64,000 nucleotides of DNA from Oscillospiraceae bacterium (lineage in GTDB: Bacteria > Bacillota > Clostridia > Oscillospirales > Oscillospiraceae), in contig CADCHN010000008.1 in assembly GCA_902801295.1 (NCBI GenBank), positions 1-64,000 on the forward strand, read 5' to 3'. The notes below the pieces were generated by a model. The model made no database searches and was not told the DNA's origin. It saw only the letters and a program-made list of their open reading frames with translations. Below are positions 6,637 to 14,481 of the stretch, one piece after another. The position numbers and the translations under genes were made by a program. Position 1 is the stretch's first letter. Each line of letters begins with the position of its first letter.

Positions 6637-7812
6637 ATGGGACTGTTTGATATATTCAAAACGAAGAAGACAATCGGCGTGTCTAATGGCATATCACATG
6701 CAGTTTCGAATTCGAAAGATTCTTTTGCAGATTCGAGTTCAATATCTCCGGATGAACGCCCTTATTACCAGCCAGATGATTATTATACCTTCTACTCATA
6801 CCCAGGGACAGATATGGCAACTCGGGTGATAACATTTGAAGAACGAAAAAAGACGTCTTTTCCTTCGGCAAGAGGGTTGTATGTAGCCGAAATAATGCTT
6901 CTTGAGTATTGCTCTCAGGGAAAATATCCAAAACCTAAAGACGGTTATCCGGGGTTATGGTGGTTTAAATATGGAATCCGCGATGTAGGTCATTCTTTAG
7001 AATCGCTTAAGAACAGAGGCTTTCTCCAATGGGCACCAAAAGTAAAGAGTCTGGGCACATTAAAAGTTGACGAATTAAAACAACTGCTTACTAATGAAGG
7101 ACTTTCCACAGTGGGCAAAAAGGCTGACCTGGTAAGCAGAATCGCAGCGGAGATCCCAGATGAGAGACTTGTTATTCCTGGTTATGAACCAAAATACGAG
7201 TTAACAGATTTAGGAAAAGCCGAACTGGAGGATAACGGTTACATTCCCTATATGCACAGGCACAATCATCTTACTACTGAGGATAACAGGTTTGGGGAAA
7301 CATTTACTGTATGGGATATCAACAAACTGTTTCCAGATGGAAATGCTACAAACTGGCGCAGAGTTGTAGGAGATATAGAGAAAGAGCGTTTTGGTGTAGA
7401 TATGGCAAATGCCATACCCGTAGAAAAGACAAAAGAAGTTTTGAAGAAAACGGACTATGTTGCCCAAAGGGATGAGGTTCGAAAATATCTCGAGTCGATG
7501 AAAAAAGAAATTGCAAAAGGAATAAAGACGGCTGGGGATGGCTTTGAGGAGGAATCGCAAGGACTTGATTTTAAGTCTACTGGCAGGGATAAAGAAGCTC
7601 TTGTTAAGTTTTACATTTCAATAGGCAAACGATTTGATGCGCCGGCGCTGTACAGGGAGACAGTTAAGTTGCTACGAAAGTATGGTATGTACGAAGAAGA
7701 ATTATCTGTTATTAATGCAGGGCTGCTGAATATCCCTAAAAACAACGGTCATAGAGATGAACTTTTTGAGAGGAAGAAAAAAGTTCATGAACTTATAAGG
7801 AAAAACAAGTAA
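6637..7812 (+). CDS. SAP-domain protein of unknown function
   Basis: A 391-residue protein with an internal SAP motif at about residues 137-172 (LGTLKVDELKQLLTNEGLS, then GKKADLVSRI), a helix-extension-helix that usually binds DNA. The segment before it (from about residue 70) may be a winged-helix-like fold. The C-terminal third is helical, with a repeat-like end (about 315-385) resembling a small TPR-like region. No signal peptide or membrane segment is present, so it is cytoplasmic. It lies between the HTH gene and the zinc-ribbon gene with 10- and 15-base gaps. The domain call is firm; the function is unknown. A nucleic-acid-sensing part of an accessory system is a guess. Confidence 0.7.
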   Translation: MGLFDIFKTKKTIGVSNGISHAVSNSKDSFADSSSISPDERPYYQPDDYYTFYSYPGTDMATRVITFEERKKTSFPSARGLYVAEIMLLEYCSQGKYPKPKDGYPGLWWFKYGIRDVGHSLESLKNRGFLQWAPKVKSLGTLKVDELKQLLTNEGLSTVGKKADLVSRIAAEIPDERLVIPGYEPKYELTDLGKAELEDNGYIPYMHRHNHLTTEDNRFGETFTVWDINKLFPDGNATNWRRVVGDIEKERFGVDMANAIPVEKTKEVLKKTDYVAQRDEVRKYLESMKKEIAKGIKTAGDGFEEESQGLDFKSTGRDKEALVKFYISIGKRFDAPALYRETVKLLRKYGMYEEELSVINAGLLNIPKNNGHRDELFERKKKVHELIRKNK

Positions 7813-7827
7813 ACGAGGAGGCAGAAA

Positions 7828-8772
7828 ATGAAGATAGTGAGTATGGTTTGTCCGAACTGTGGTGCATCATTACAGGTGGATGCGGATCAGAAGAATCTGA
7901 CCTGTAATTATTGCGGAAACTGCTTATATGTTGATGATGAGGTTAAACATGTTCAATATGATAATGCGGAAGAAACCGGATATCAGTTTGAAAAGGGACG
8001 GCAACGCGCTCAAGCAGAAGCATTGGGATTAAATCAGCAAACAGCCAGAATGAACCCTGGACAGCCCCCAAAGAAACGAAAGACGTGGTTGTGGGTGTTG
8101 GGGTGGATATGTATTTTCCCCGTTCCGCTTACCATATTGATGATTAGAAACCGGAAACTCAGTAAGCCCGTAAAGATTGGTATCATCGCAGCTGCATGGA
8201 TTATATATCTACTTATAGCCTTTTCCGGCGGTGTTTCTGGGGATAATAATGATACATCCAATGTGAATACTGAAACCACAACTGTTGAACAGACTACGGA
8301 CGAGTCTGTTATTGATAATGACGAAGCGACAAATGGTAGTTCCGAGAGTGCGATAGATAAGTTTATTGCAGATATCAATAAGTCCGAGGATGTTAACCTG
8401 GAGTTTGTAGAGGATTTTATTCCTTCCAATAAAGAGGGCGGGCATTACCGTACAGAGTTCAGACTTAATGCGTGGAAGGATTCTACAGGCAAATCCTATA
8501 AATATGGAGATGCAACTGTAGATATTATTCTTTCCAGCAGCGGTGAAATCCAAAGAATCTATATGGATGGTTCAACTCTAGAACAATGTGAGAGCATGAT
8601 CAGGTGCGCTTCTCCGTTACTGGATTCTACAGTTGGCGATTCTGATATACAAGAGGCAATCGATTATGTAGATGAACATAAAGAAGCAAACGGCTATTAT
8701 TACGGAAAGTTAGGACTGCTTGTGCTTGGGCACGGAGATAGAGGCTATGAGTTTATGCTGAAGTTATCCTGA
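7828..8772 (+). CDS. Zinc-ribbon membrane protein
   Basis: A 314-residue protein. An N-terminal zinc ribbon (Cys8, Cys11, Cys26, Cys29) is followed by a linker, two membrane segments (about 86-106 and 114-132), a Thr/Asp-rich spacer (about 135-175) and a C-terminal domain of about 135 residues. Topology suggests that the ribbon is inside and, with two crossings, the C-terminal domain also returns inside, though prediction by eye is uncertain. The ATG at 7828 has GAGGAGG upstream and lies 15 bases after the SAP gene. No enzyme motif is seen. Probably a partner of the SAP and DUF4236 proteins. Confidence 0.7.
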   Translation: MKIVSMVCPNCGASLQVDADQKNLTCNYCGNCLYVDDEVKHVQYDNAEETGYQFEKGRQRAQAEALGLNQQTARMNPGQPPKKRKTWLWVLGWICIFPVPLTILMIRNRKLSKPVKIGIIAAAWIIYLLIAFSGGVSGDNNDTSNVNTETTTVEQTTDESVIDNDEATNGSSESAIDKFIADINKSEDVNLEFVEDFIPSNKEGGHYRTEFRLNAWKDSTGKSYKYGDATVDIILSSSGEIQRIYMDGSTLEQCESMIRCASPLLDSTVGDSDIQEAIDYVDEHKEANGYYYGKLGLLVLGHGDRGYEFMLKLS

Positions 8773-8809
8773 TAGACCATGTGGCAATATTATACGAGGT
8801 GATAAGTTT

Positions 8810-10150
8810 ATGGGAATGAGATTTAGAAAATCTGTAAAAATCTGCAAGGGTGTTAAAGTGAATTTTTCAAAGTCAGGAGCGAGCCTATCTCTTGGCGGAA
8901 GAGGACACTCCATGAATTTCGGAGGGCGCGGAACAAGAGCTACAGTTGGAATTCCGGGAACAGGTCTATCCTACAGCACGAAAGTCGGCGGTTCTCACAA
9001 AACACGGTCATCCTCACATAGAAGTTCGACATCTCGTTCCGGATCAAGAAGCAATGCTGTGGTAGTTCCGAATTCAGTTCAGTTGAAAATGAGTCCAGAT
9101 GGGAGAGTTGAGATACTGGATGGCAAAGGGAATGTCATTACAGACCAGTCGGTAGTGAGAAAAATAAAAACCACTGATGCTTATAAAAATATGGTTAGAA
9201 ATCTTGAAGGCCAGCGTCAGGATATGCTTGAGCAAGCCTACAAGGAAGCCCGGGAAGAGAACGATAAGTTCATTGAAATATATAGGCTTGCACCTCAAGT
9301 GGATAGAGAGGAACAGTATGTTCAGATACTCAACAGTCTTAAACCTCCGGTATATCAAAGGAGACAGTATGAGATACCCTGTCCTACTGAAGCTACAGTG
9401 CGGGAACAGCTGATACATGAAGCAAAGGATACTGTTCAGGGTAGCATCTTTAAGGTCGGAAAAATGCGTAAGGAATATGTAGCTGCGAACATACAGAGCC
9501 GTTTAAATGCTGCCATTTCCGTCTGGTCTCAGGAAAAAGATGCTTTTGAACAACAGGAATATGAAAATGAAGTATCAGAGAACGAACGCTATGCTGCAGA
9601 GTTTAATTCAAGCAGAAAATACATGAGCAATCTTATCAGCGGTGAGGATGATGCAGTAGGCGATGCCGTTGAGACATGGATTTCATCTTGTAAGCTTCCA
9701 GTCGAAATCAACGTGGACTATGAGTGGAATCAAAACGATCATGTGATGTATCTTGATGTGGATTTGCCCGAGATTGAGGATATCCCTGAAAATGAGGTAG
9801 TTCGACTTGCAAGCGGAAATCTCAAAGAAAAAAAGAAAACGCAGGCTACTTTAAAGCAGGAATATGCAAATCTTGTACTCGGCCTTGCTATCTTTATCTC
9901 TGCAAATATTTTTAATGTGAGTCCAGCAATCTACAACATTGTGATGTCTGGATATACGCAGAGGAGAAACAATGCAGGTGAAGTTAACGATGAGTATGTT
10001 TATTCGATCAAATTTACAAGAGGGATATTTGAAAGCAGCGTATTGGCTAATGTAAATCCTATGGACTTCTGCATGAGATTTGAAAACAGAAGCAATATTA
10101 CAAGCACTATGCTTATGAAGAAAATACAACCCTATGAGATAGGCGAATAA
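8810..10150 (+). CDS. DUF4236-domain protein
   Basis: A 446-residue protein. The N-terminal 60 residues match DUF4236: MRFRKSVKICKGVKVNFSKS, a Gly-rich GGRG pair and a GIPGTGLSYS signature. A Ser/Arg-rich linker follows, then a charged, probably coiled-coil region (about 110-285) and a C-terminal domain (about 290-446) containing ISANIFNVSPAIYNIVMSGY and a YSIKFTR strand. DUF4236 has no known function and is often seen in prophages and islands. A second in-frame ATG (8816) is also possible. It is the last gene of the cargo unit, 37 bases after the zinc-ribbon gene, with base composition like its neighbours and unlike the chromosome. Confidence 0.75.
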   Translation: MGMRFRKSVKICKGVKVNFSKSGASLSLGGRGHSMNFGGRGTRATVGIPGTGLSYSTKVGGSHKTRSSSHRSSTSRSGSRSNAVVVPNSVQLKMSPDGRVEILDGKGNVITDQSVVRKIKTTDAYKNMVRNLEGQRQDMLEQAYKEAREENDKFIEIYRLAPQVDREEQYVQILNSLKPPVYQRRQYEIPCPTEATVREQLIHEAKDTVQGSIFKVGKMRKEYVAANIQSRLNAAISVWSQEKDAFEQQEYENEVSENERYAAEFNSSRKYMSNLISGEDDAVGDAVETWISSCKLPVEINVDYEWNQNDHVMYLDVDLPEIEDIPENEVVRLASGNLKEKKKTQATLKQEYANLVLGLAIFISANIFNVSPAIYNIVMSGYTQRRNNAGEVNDEYVYSIKFTRGIFESSVLANVNPMDFCMRFENRSNITSTMLMKKIQPYEIGE

Positions 10151-10313
10151 TATATGCAAGTAACGAGAAAGGGGATAAAATCTTACTTGCCGAGGACATA
10201 TAATCATCACAGCCGCTCCATCACAAGCGATCAACGTCATAGGCTTTATAAGGAAGGTTGTGGCAACAGTGTTGATAATGGCCTTTTTATTCACACCATT
10301 GTCCCAAAGCATC

Positions 10314-10341
10314 TTGAAATTGACCATTATTCTGGTATAAT
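10314..10341 (+). promoter_or_regulatory. Promoter with no gene behind it
   Basis: TTGAAA (10,314-10,319), a 16-base spacer and TATAAT (10,336-10,341) form a good sigma-A promoter. No intact gene follows for 270 bases. Confidence 0.55.
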
Positions 10342-10375
10342 AACAGAACTGTTATCCATAGCAGTTCCCCGCCAC

Positions 10376-10395
10376 TGTTATCAACGCTGATAACA
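10376..10395. promoter_or_regulatory. Operator-like palindrome and extra half-site
   Basis: TGTTATCA (10,376-10,383) and TGATAACA (10,388-10,395) form a perfect 8-bp dyad with a 4-base centre. A further TGATAACA lies at 10,399-10,406. It is just downstream of the orphan promoter, where a repressor would bind. Confidence 0.55.
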
Positions 10396-10550
10396 AAATG
10401 ATAACAGGAGGGGTGATAGGCTGGATAATATGGATAGATCAAATAATCAAAGGAACTACGAGCAGGATAAACAATAATTCCTAAACGGAATCAGTTAAGT
10501 CCTGTCGAGTGGGAATGAGATATCAAAACCGGAAAACCCAATAAAATCAA

Positions 10551-10581
10551 GGCCCTTTGTCGCAGCTTGCAGCAAAGGGCC
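10551..10581 (+). terminator. Hairpin at the boundary before the first chromosomal gene
   Basis: GGCCCTTTG (10,551-10,559) pairs with CAAAGGGCC (10,573-10,581) around a 13-base loop. The downstream sequence is A-rich rather than T-rich, so it may be a leader structure of the next gene rather than a terminator. Confidence 0.4.
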
Positions 10582-10609
10582 TGAAAAATCATGAAACAGG
10601 AGTGAAAAA

Positions 10610-12187
10610 ATGAAGGTCAGAATGGTCTTGCTGCGTGTCTTCAGCGGTTTACTTGCGTTTGTTTGCACTCTTTGCCTGACTTTGAACGGGATTGGGCTCA
10701 AGCAGACGCTGGACTGCAAGGCTTATTGGGAAAAGCAGGGCGCCGAGGCGACCGAGAGCTTTGATAAGCTGGAGGATGGCATCCGTCAGCTTCGCGCCAA
10801 CGAAGCTGCCTATCAGGAGGGCGTGGACGCCTATCAGGAAGGTCTGGAAGAGTATGAACAGGGCGAGGCAGCTCTGGAGGCCGGCGCAGCCCAACTCTAT
10901 AACGGGCAGAGCCAGTATAACGACGGCGCTGCCAAACTTGCGGATGCGCACCAGCAGTATGACGAAAATATCGCCAAGCTGAATCAGGCCAAGGCGGAGT
11001 TGGAAGCCGGCAAGGCCAAGCTGGAGCAGGGAAAGGCAGAGGTTGCCGCCGGCGAGGCCGAGCTGGCAGCACACCAGCAGGAATATGAGGACGGAAAGGC
11101 GAAGCTGGCTGAGGTCGCGCCGATCTATACCGCCGCCAAGGCTGCCAAGGATGAGCTCGACTCCGTCAAAGCTCAGTATGACGACGCCGTTGCCCGCGGC
11201 GACCTGATCATGCAGGCCGCCCTGAAGGACAAGGTCACCTGGGCGGAGATCGCTTTAAACACCAGCCTCCAGGGCTATTCTCTGGCAGGAATTGTCCAGG
11301 AGTATGAGGCCGGCCAGGCCAAGGTCGCCGAGTATGAAGCCGGGCAGGCCAAGGTACAGGAAGGAAATCAGCAGATCGCCGAGGGCGAGGCGAAGATTGC
11401 TGAATCCGAAAAGCAGATCGCTGAGGCGGAAGCCAAGCTGAGCGCGGCGAAGAGCGTTCTGGATCAGAAGGATCAGGAGCTTGCCGACGCCGGCGGACAG
11501 CTTGCCACCGGCTATGCTCAGTATGCGGCCGGCAAGGAGCGGCTGGAGGACGGTGCGGAGCAGCTGACGGACGGCCTTGCCAAGCTTGGAGAATATGAAG
11601 GCGGCCAGGATCAGGTCGCAGCAGGCCTTGATATGGTTCTTGCCACGGATACTTACTATAACCGCGCCAAGGAAGCCCTGGTTAAAAAGATTGCAGATCG
11701 CCTGGGGCAGGGCTTCACTTACTGGGCGTTGGACGAAAACGGAGCGCCTGTTTTCCTGAACGATCAGCGTTTTCTGGATCTGGATAAGGCGCTGCAGGTG
11801 GTTCAGGCCGGGCGTGATTTTCTGGGCGATACAAGCGGCGTTGTGACCAAGGAGATCGTCGGCCGTCTGATCGTGTGGGCCGTTGCCGCGCTCGCCATTC
11901 TGAGCGGCCTCCTGGCCGCGATTCTTGGCCTGTGCGGAAAGCGCCTCGGCGCCCTGATCGGCTCAGTGATCAGCGTTGTCGCCGCCATGAACAGCCTTGT
12001 TCTCGCCTTCTTCTTCGGCACCGAAAATCCGATGTCTGTCATTTCCGGTACCGGCACAATCGGCATCGTTCTGGCCGGCGTGATCGCGCTTTTTGTCGCA
12101 GGCGTGGCGGAGATCGTTTTCTCCTCCATCGCACTTGCCGGCAAGAATACTCCCAAGGCCGCAGACGCCGCTGCTGCCGAAGCCTGA
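10610..12187 (+). CDS. YhgE/Pip-like heptad-repeat membrane protein
   Basis: A 525-residue membrane protein. One membrane segment (about 5-27) is followed by a large outside region (about 45-330) made of heptad-like repeats ending in Gly (QEGLEEYEQGEAALEAG), the pattern of YhgE/Pip and related ABC-2-type proteins. A short globular part (about 350-410) and four C-terminal membrane segments (about 425-520) complete it. The repeat YEAGQAKV is duplicated in tandem at about 11,307-11,353. The last residues are Ala-rich. RBS CAGGAG precedes the ATG; a strong terminator follows at 12,202-12,245. Members of this group have been tied to phage adsorption and protein export, but the role here is unknown. 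Confidence 0.6.
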   Translation: MKVRMVLLRVFSGLLAFVCTLCLTLNGIGLKQTLDCKAYWEKQGAEATESFDKLEDGIRQLRANEAAYQEGVDAYQEGLEEYEQGEAALEAGAAQLYNGQSQYNDGAAKLADAHQQYDENIAKLNQAKAELEAGKAKLEQGKAEVAAGEAELAAHQQEYEDGKAKLAEVAPIYTAAKAAKDELDSVKAQYDDAVARGDLIMQAALKDKVTWAEIALNTSLQGYSLAGIVQEYEAGQAKVAEYEAGQAKVQEGNQQIAEGEAKIAESEKQIAEAEAKLSAAKSVLDQKDQELADAGGQLATGYAQYAAGKERLEDGAEQLTDGLAKLGEYEGGQDQVAAGLDMVLATDTYYNRAKEALVKKIADRLGQGFTYWALDENGAPVFLNDQRFLDLDKALQVVQAGRDFLGDTSGVVTKEIVGRLIVWAVAALAILSGLLAAILGLCGKRLGALIGSVISVVAAMNSLVLAFFFGTENPMSVISGTGTIGIVLAGVIALFVAGVAEIVFSSIALAGKNTPKAADAAAAEA

Positions 12188-12201
12188 TCGTTGATTCCGT
12201 C

Positions 12202-12245
12202 AAAAAAGAGCTAACTGATTTTGAACGTCAGTTAGCTCTTTTTTT
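12202..12245 (+). terminator. Rho-independent terminator
   Basis: AAAAAGAGCTAACTGA and TCAGTTAGCTCTTTTTTT form a strong stem with a 9-base loop and long T-run, just after the heptad-repeat membrane protein gene. Confidence 0.9.
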
Positions 12246-12341
12246 GTTCTTCCATATTGGTTAATGCAAATGCTGATTTCGTTTGGGAATCAAAACCGGC
12301 TTATGCTCATCGTTGCTCCCCCTCAGCGCAATCAGGGCTTC

Positions 12342-13706
12342 TCAATGATCCACGATCATGCTGCCGCGGTTTTTCCAGCCGCCGCGGCGGAAGTAGACGT
12401 ACAGCACGGCGCTCGTCACGACCCAGGACACGGGATAGCAGAGGCAGAGCACAAAGAGCGTGTGGACGGCGGTAAACAGCGTGCCGATCCAGATGATGCG
12501 CAGCAGGCAGATGCCGAGACCGACGATGACGACCGGGCGCACTGCGTCGCCGGCGCCGCGCAGCACCGCCGTGAGTACCTCGACCGCGACCCAGGTGAAG
12601 TAGTAGGGCACGAAGTAGGTCATAATCAGATAGGTCGTGTCGATGACCGCCTGATCCTCGGTGAGAACGCGCAGGAGCGGCTTGCCCAGCAGCATGATGA
12701 GCCCGCTCAGCGTGACGGTGATGATGCCGGAGAGGATCATGCCCTCCTTGACGCAGAGCTTGACGCGGTCATGCCGTCCGGCGCCGAGGTTCTGCCCTAC
12801 AAAGCTGGTGATCGCCGCGCCGAGGGCGCTGCTCACGGCCCAGAAGATGCCGTCGGTCTTGCTCGTCATGGCCCAGGAGGCCACGACCACGGTGCCGAGG
12901 GAGTTGATGGCCACCTGAATGATCATGTTTGACACCGCGTACATGGACGACTGCAGCCCGGCCGGGATGCCCAGCCGGAGCATATTCGTCAGGTACACGC
13001 CCCGGAGCTTCAGTTCCTGGAAGCTCAGGCGGTAGGACTCTTTGGTGGTCAGGAGCTTTCCGGTCAGAAGCGCCATATTCAGCACCTGCGCTGCCACCGT
13101 GGCGATGGCGACGCCCGCGGTGCCCCAATGGAACACCAGCACAAAGAGCGTGTCGAGCACAATGTTCATCAAGCAGCCCGCTACCATGTACAGGAAGGGG
13201 CTGAAGGAATCGCCCACGGCGCGGAGCATGTTGGACTCCATGTTCAGCACCAGCACGAAGGGAACGCCGATGAAATAGATGCGCAGGTAGAGGATCGCAT
13301 CGGCCAGGGTGTCCTCCGGGGTTTTCAGCAGCCGGAGCATGGCAGGCGTGGCGACGAGGCCGAAGGCCGTCAGCAGGCAGCCCAGCAGCGCGAAGACCGC
13401 GATGGCATTGCCGGCGGCGATCTGTACGTCTCGGGTGCGGTTTGCGCCGTAGACCTGGGCGATGACCACCGAGGCGCCGGAGGTGATGGCGACAAAAAAG
13501 CCGATCAGCAGATTGATGATCTGCGCCGAGCTGCCGCCGACGGCAGCCAGCGCGACCGTTCCCACAAAGCGGCCGACGATCAGGCCGTCCACCGCATTAT
13601 ACAGCTGCTGGATGCAGGTGCCGGCAGCGATGGGCAGGAAAAAGACCAGCAGCTTTTTCCACACCACGCCCTCCGTCAGATCTTTTCTGGATAAGCGTTG
13701 TTCCAT
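12342..13706 (-). CDS. MATE-family efflux transporter
   Basis: A 454-residue protein with about 12 membrane segments, organised as the two 6-helix halves of MATE antiporters, which export drugs or metabolites using Na+ or H+. Typical features are the start LTEGVVWKKLLVFFLPI, the QQLYNAVDGLIVGRFVG motif in helix 1 and the GLQSSMYAVSNMIIQ region at the second half. Length is usual. It starts 3 bases after the stop of the cytidylate-kinase-like gene, so both are read from the promoter at 14,367-14,395. The substrate cannot be told from sequence. Confidence 0.88.
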   Translation of the reverse strand: MEQRLSRKDLTEGVVWKKLLVFFLPIAAGTCIQQLYNAVDGLIVGRFVGTVALAAVGGSSAQIINLLIGFFVAITSGASVVIAQVYGANRTRDVQIAAGNAIAVFALLGCLLTAFGLVATPAMLRLLKTPEDTLADAILYLRIYFIGVPFVLVLNMESNMLRAVGDSFSPFLYMVAGCLMNIVLDTLFVLVFHWGTAGVAIATVAAQVLNMALLTGKLLTTKESYRLSFQELKLRGVYLTNMLRLGIPAGLQSSMYAVSNMIIQVAINSLGTVVVASWAMTSKTDGIFWAVSSALGAAITSFVGQNLGAGRHDRVKLCVKEGMILSGIITVTLSGLIMLLGKPLLRVLTEDQAVIDTTYLIMTYFVPYYFTWVAVEVLTAVLRGAGDAVRPVVIVGLGICLLRIIWIGTLFTAVHTLFVLCLCYPVSWVVTSAVLYVYFRRGGWKNRGSMIVDH

Positions 13707-13709
13707 GGC

Positions 13710-14333
13710 TCAGCCCTCAAACCACCGCAGCGCGAAATCCGCCAGCGCGCCGGTCAGCTTTTTGATGTCCCAGCCGGTAGTGTTCACCGTCAGGTCGAAG
13801 GAGCTGCCGTCGCCGTGCACCTTGCCGGTGAGGATCTCGCGGGTGTGCGCGCGGTTGCGGTCGATGCGGCGGATGTTGCGCAGCACCTGCCGCTCGCTCA
13901 GGCGCTCCGACTCCGGGCGGCGCTGCTCGTGCTTCATGCAGCGGCGAAGCCGCGCCTCCGCATCCGCGCAGACAAACACGCGGAAGGGGTGGTAATCCTC
14001 CAGGATCACGTCGGCGTCGCGGCCGATGATGACGCAGTCATTGCCCAGGGCGGCGATCTCCCGCAGGATCTCGCGCTCCCGGATCCGGATCTGGGTGCTC
14101 ATGCCCGGGTCGTACAGCAGGTGCGAAAAGCTGTTGCGGTAGGTCAGCTGCATATTCTGCCAGCCGTGATTGGCCAGCGCTTTTTTCACATAGTCCGGCT
14201 CGAGGCCCTGCTCGGCGGCCAGCGTGTCGATGATTTCCCTGTCGTAATAGTCCCAGCCCAGGTGCTCGGCCAGGCGCTTGCCCAGCTCGCGCCCGCCGCT
14301 GCCGAACTGGCGGCTGATGGTGATGATTCTCAT
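13710..14333 (-). CDS. Cytidylate-kinase-like nucleotide kinase family protein
   Basis: A 207-residue cytoplasmic P-loop kinase. MRIITISRQFGSGGRELGKR contains the P-loop variant GSGGRELG typical of the cytidylate kinase-like family (PF13189), distinct from classical Cmk. Further on are a YYDREII motif and a VIIGRDADVIL segment that fit the family. The start at 14,333 is chosen for its position at the family's conserved N-terminus and the upstream AAAGGGAG. It is the first gene of an operon with a MATE exporter. The physiological substrate is not known for most members. Confidence 0.82.
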   Translation of the reverse strand: MRIITISRQFGSGGRELGKRLAEHLGWDYYDREIIDTLAAEQGLEPDYVKKALANHGWQNMQLTYRNSFSHLLYDPGMSTQIRIREREILREIAALGNDCVIIGRDADVILEDYHPFRVFVCADAEARLRRCMKHEQRRPESERLSERQVLRNIRRIDRNRAHTREILTGKVHGDGSSFDLTVNTTGWDIKKLTGALADFALRWFEG

Positions 14334-14366
14334 AGGATAGGCTCCCTTTCGCATCGTTTCCGAATG

Positions 14367-14395
14367 GATATACCACCGACGCCGCGCTTTGTCAA
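14367..14395 (-). promoter_or_regulatory. Promoter of the kinase-MATE operon
   Basis: Reading leftward, TTGACA (14,395-14,390), a 17-base spacer and TATATC (14,372-14,367). It lies 33 bases before the kinase ATG. Confidence 0.65.
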
Positions 14396-14433
14396 GCGCC
14401 GGATTCCATCCTCTGTCCGCCATGTATCAAAAC

Positions 14434-14460
14434 GCAGCGCCGACCGCCGGTCGGCGCTGC
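14434..14460 (-). terminator. Terminator after the DUF937 gene
   Basis: GCAGCGCCGACC (14,434-14,445) and GGTCGGCGCTGC (14,449-14,460) form a 12-bp perfect stem with a 3-base loop. On the minus strand it is followed by GTTTTG. Confidence 0.75.
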
Positions 14461-14481
14461 GGTGATTGGGCGGCTGTTTCC

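Larger units (their letters stand above)
1..10500. mobile_element. Decayed integrative/mobilizable element with cargo (approximate bounds)
   Basis: This stretch holds, in order, regulators, a putative excisionase, a tyrosine integrase, a MobC-like protein, a RepA-like ATPase, an oriT-like region, a MobV relaxase, TnpV and a cargo block. That gene set is typical of mobilizable elements of gut Firmicutes that borrow a conjugation machine; no type IV secretion genes are visible. The DNA is visibly less GC-rich than the chromosome after 10.6 kb. Two genes are broken (the XRE regulator near 720 and the integrase near 2190), so self-excision is doubtful. The left end may lie before base 1, because no attachment repeat was identified. 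The right end is placed between the last palindromes (about 10,406) and the hairpin at 10,551. Both bounds are inference. Confidence 0.7.
10151..10609. other. Gene-free right end of the accessory region
   Basis: No complete gene is seen. The stretch holds a possible hydrophobic coding remnant (about 10,197-10,343), a promoter (10,314-10,341), palindromes (10,376-10,395) and a 16-codon open frame (10,430-10,477) lacking a well-spaced RBS. The hairpin at 10,551-10,581 precedes the first chromosomal gene. The switch to chromosome-like composition occurs about 10,480-10,600. Confidence 0.5.

Noticed and set aside
10154-10390. Open frame of 78 codons beginning MQVTRKGIK
   Set aside because: No RBS; it overlaps the promoter and the operator-like palindromes; another frame in the same stretch gives a more protein-like hydrophobic pattern.
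10430-10477. 16-codon frame MDRSNNQRNYEQDKQ after the orphan promoter
   Set aside because: Too short, and the RBS-like GGAGGGG is about 20 bases away. It could be the first codons of a lost gene but cannot be supported as a gene.
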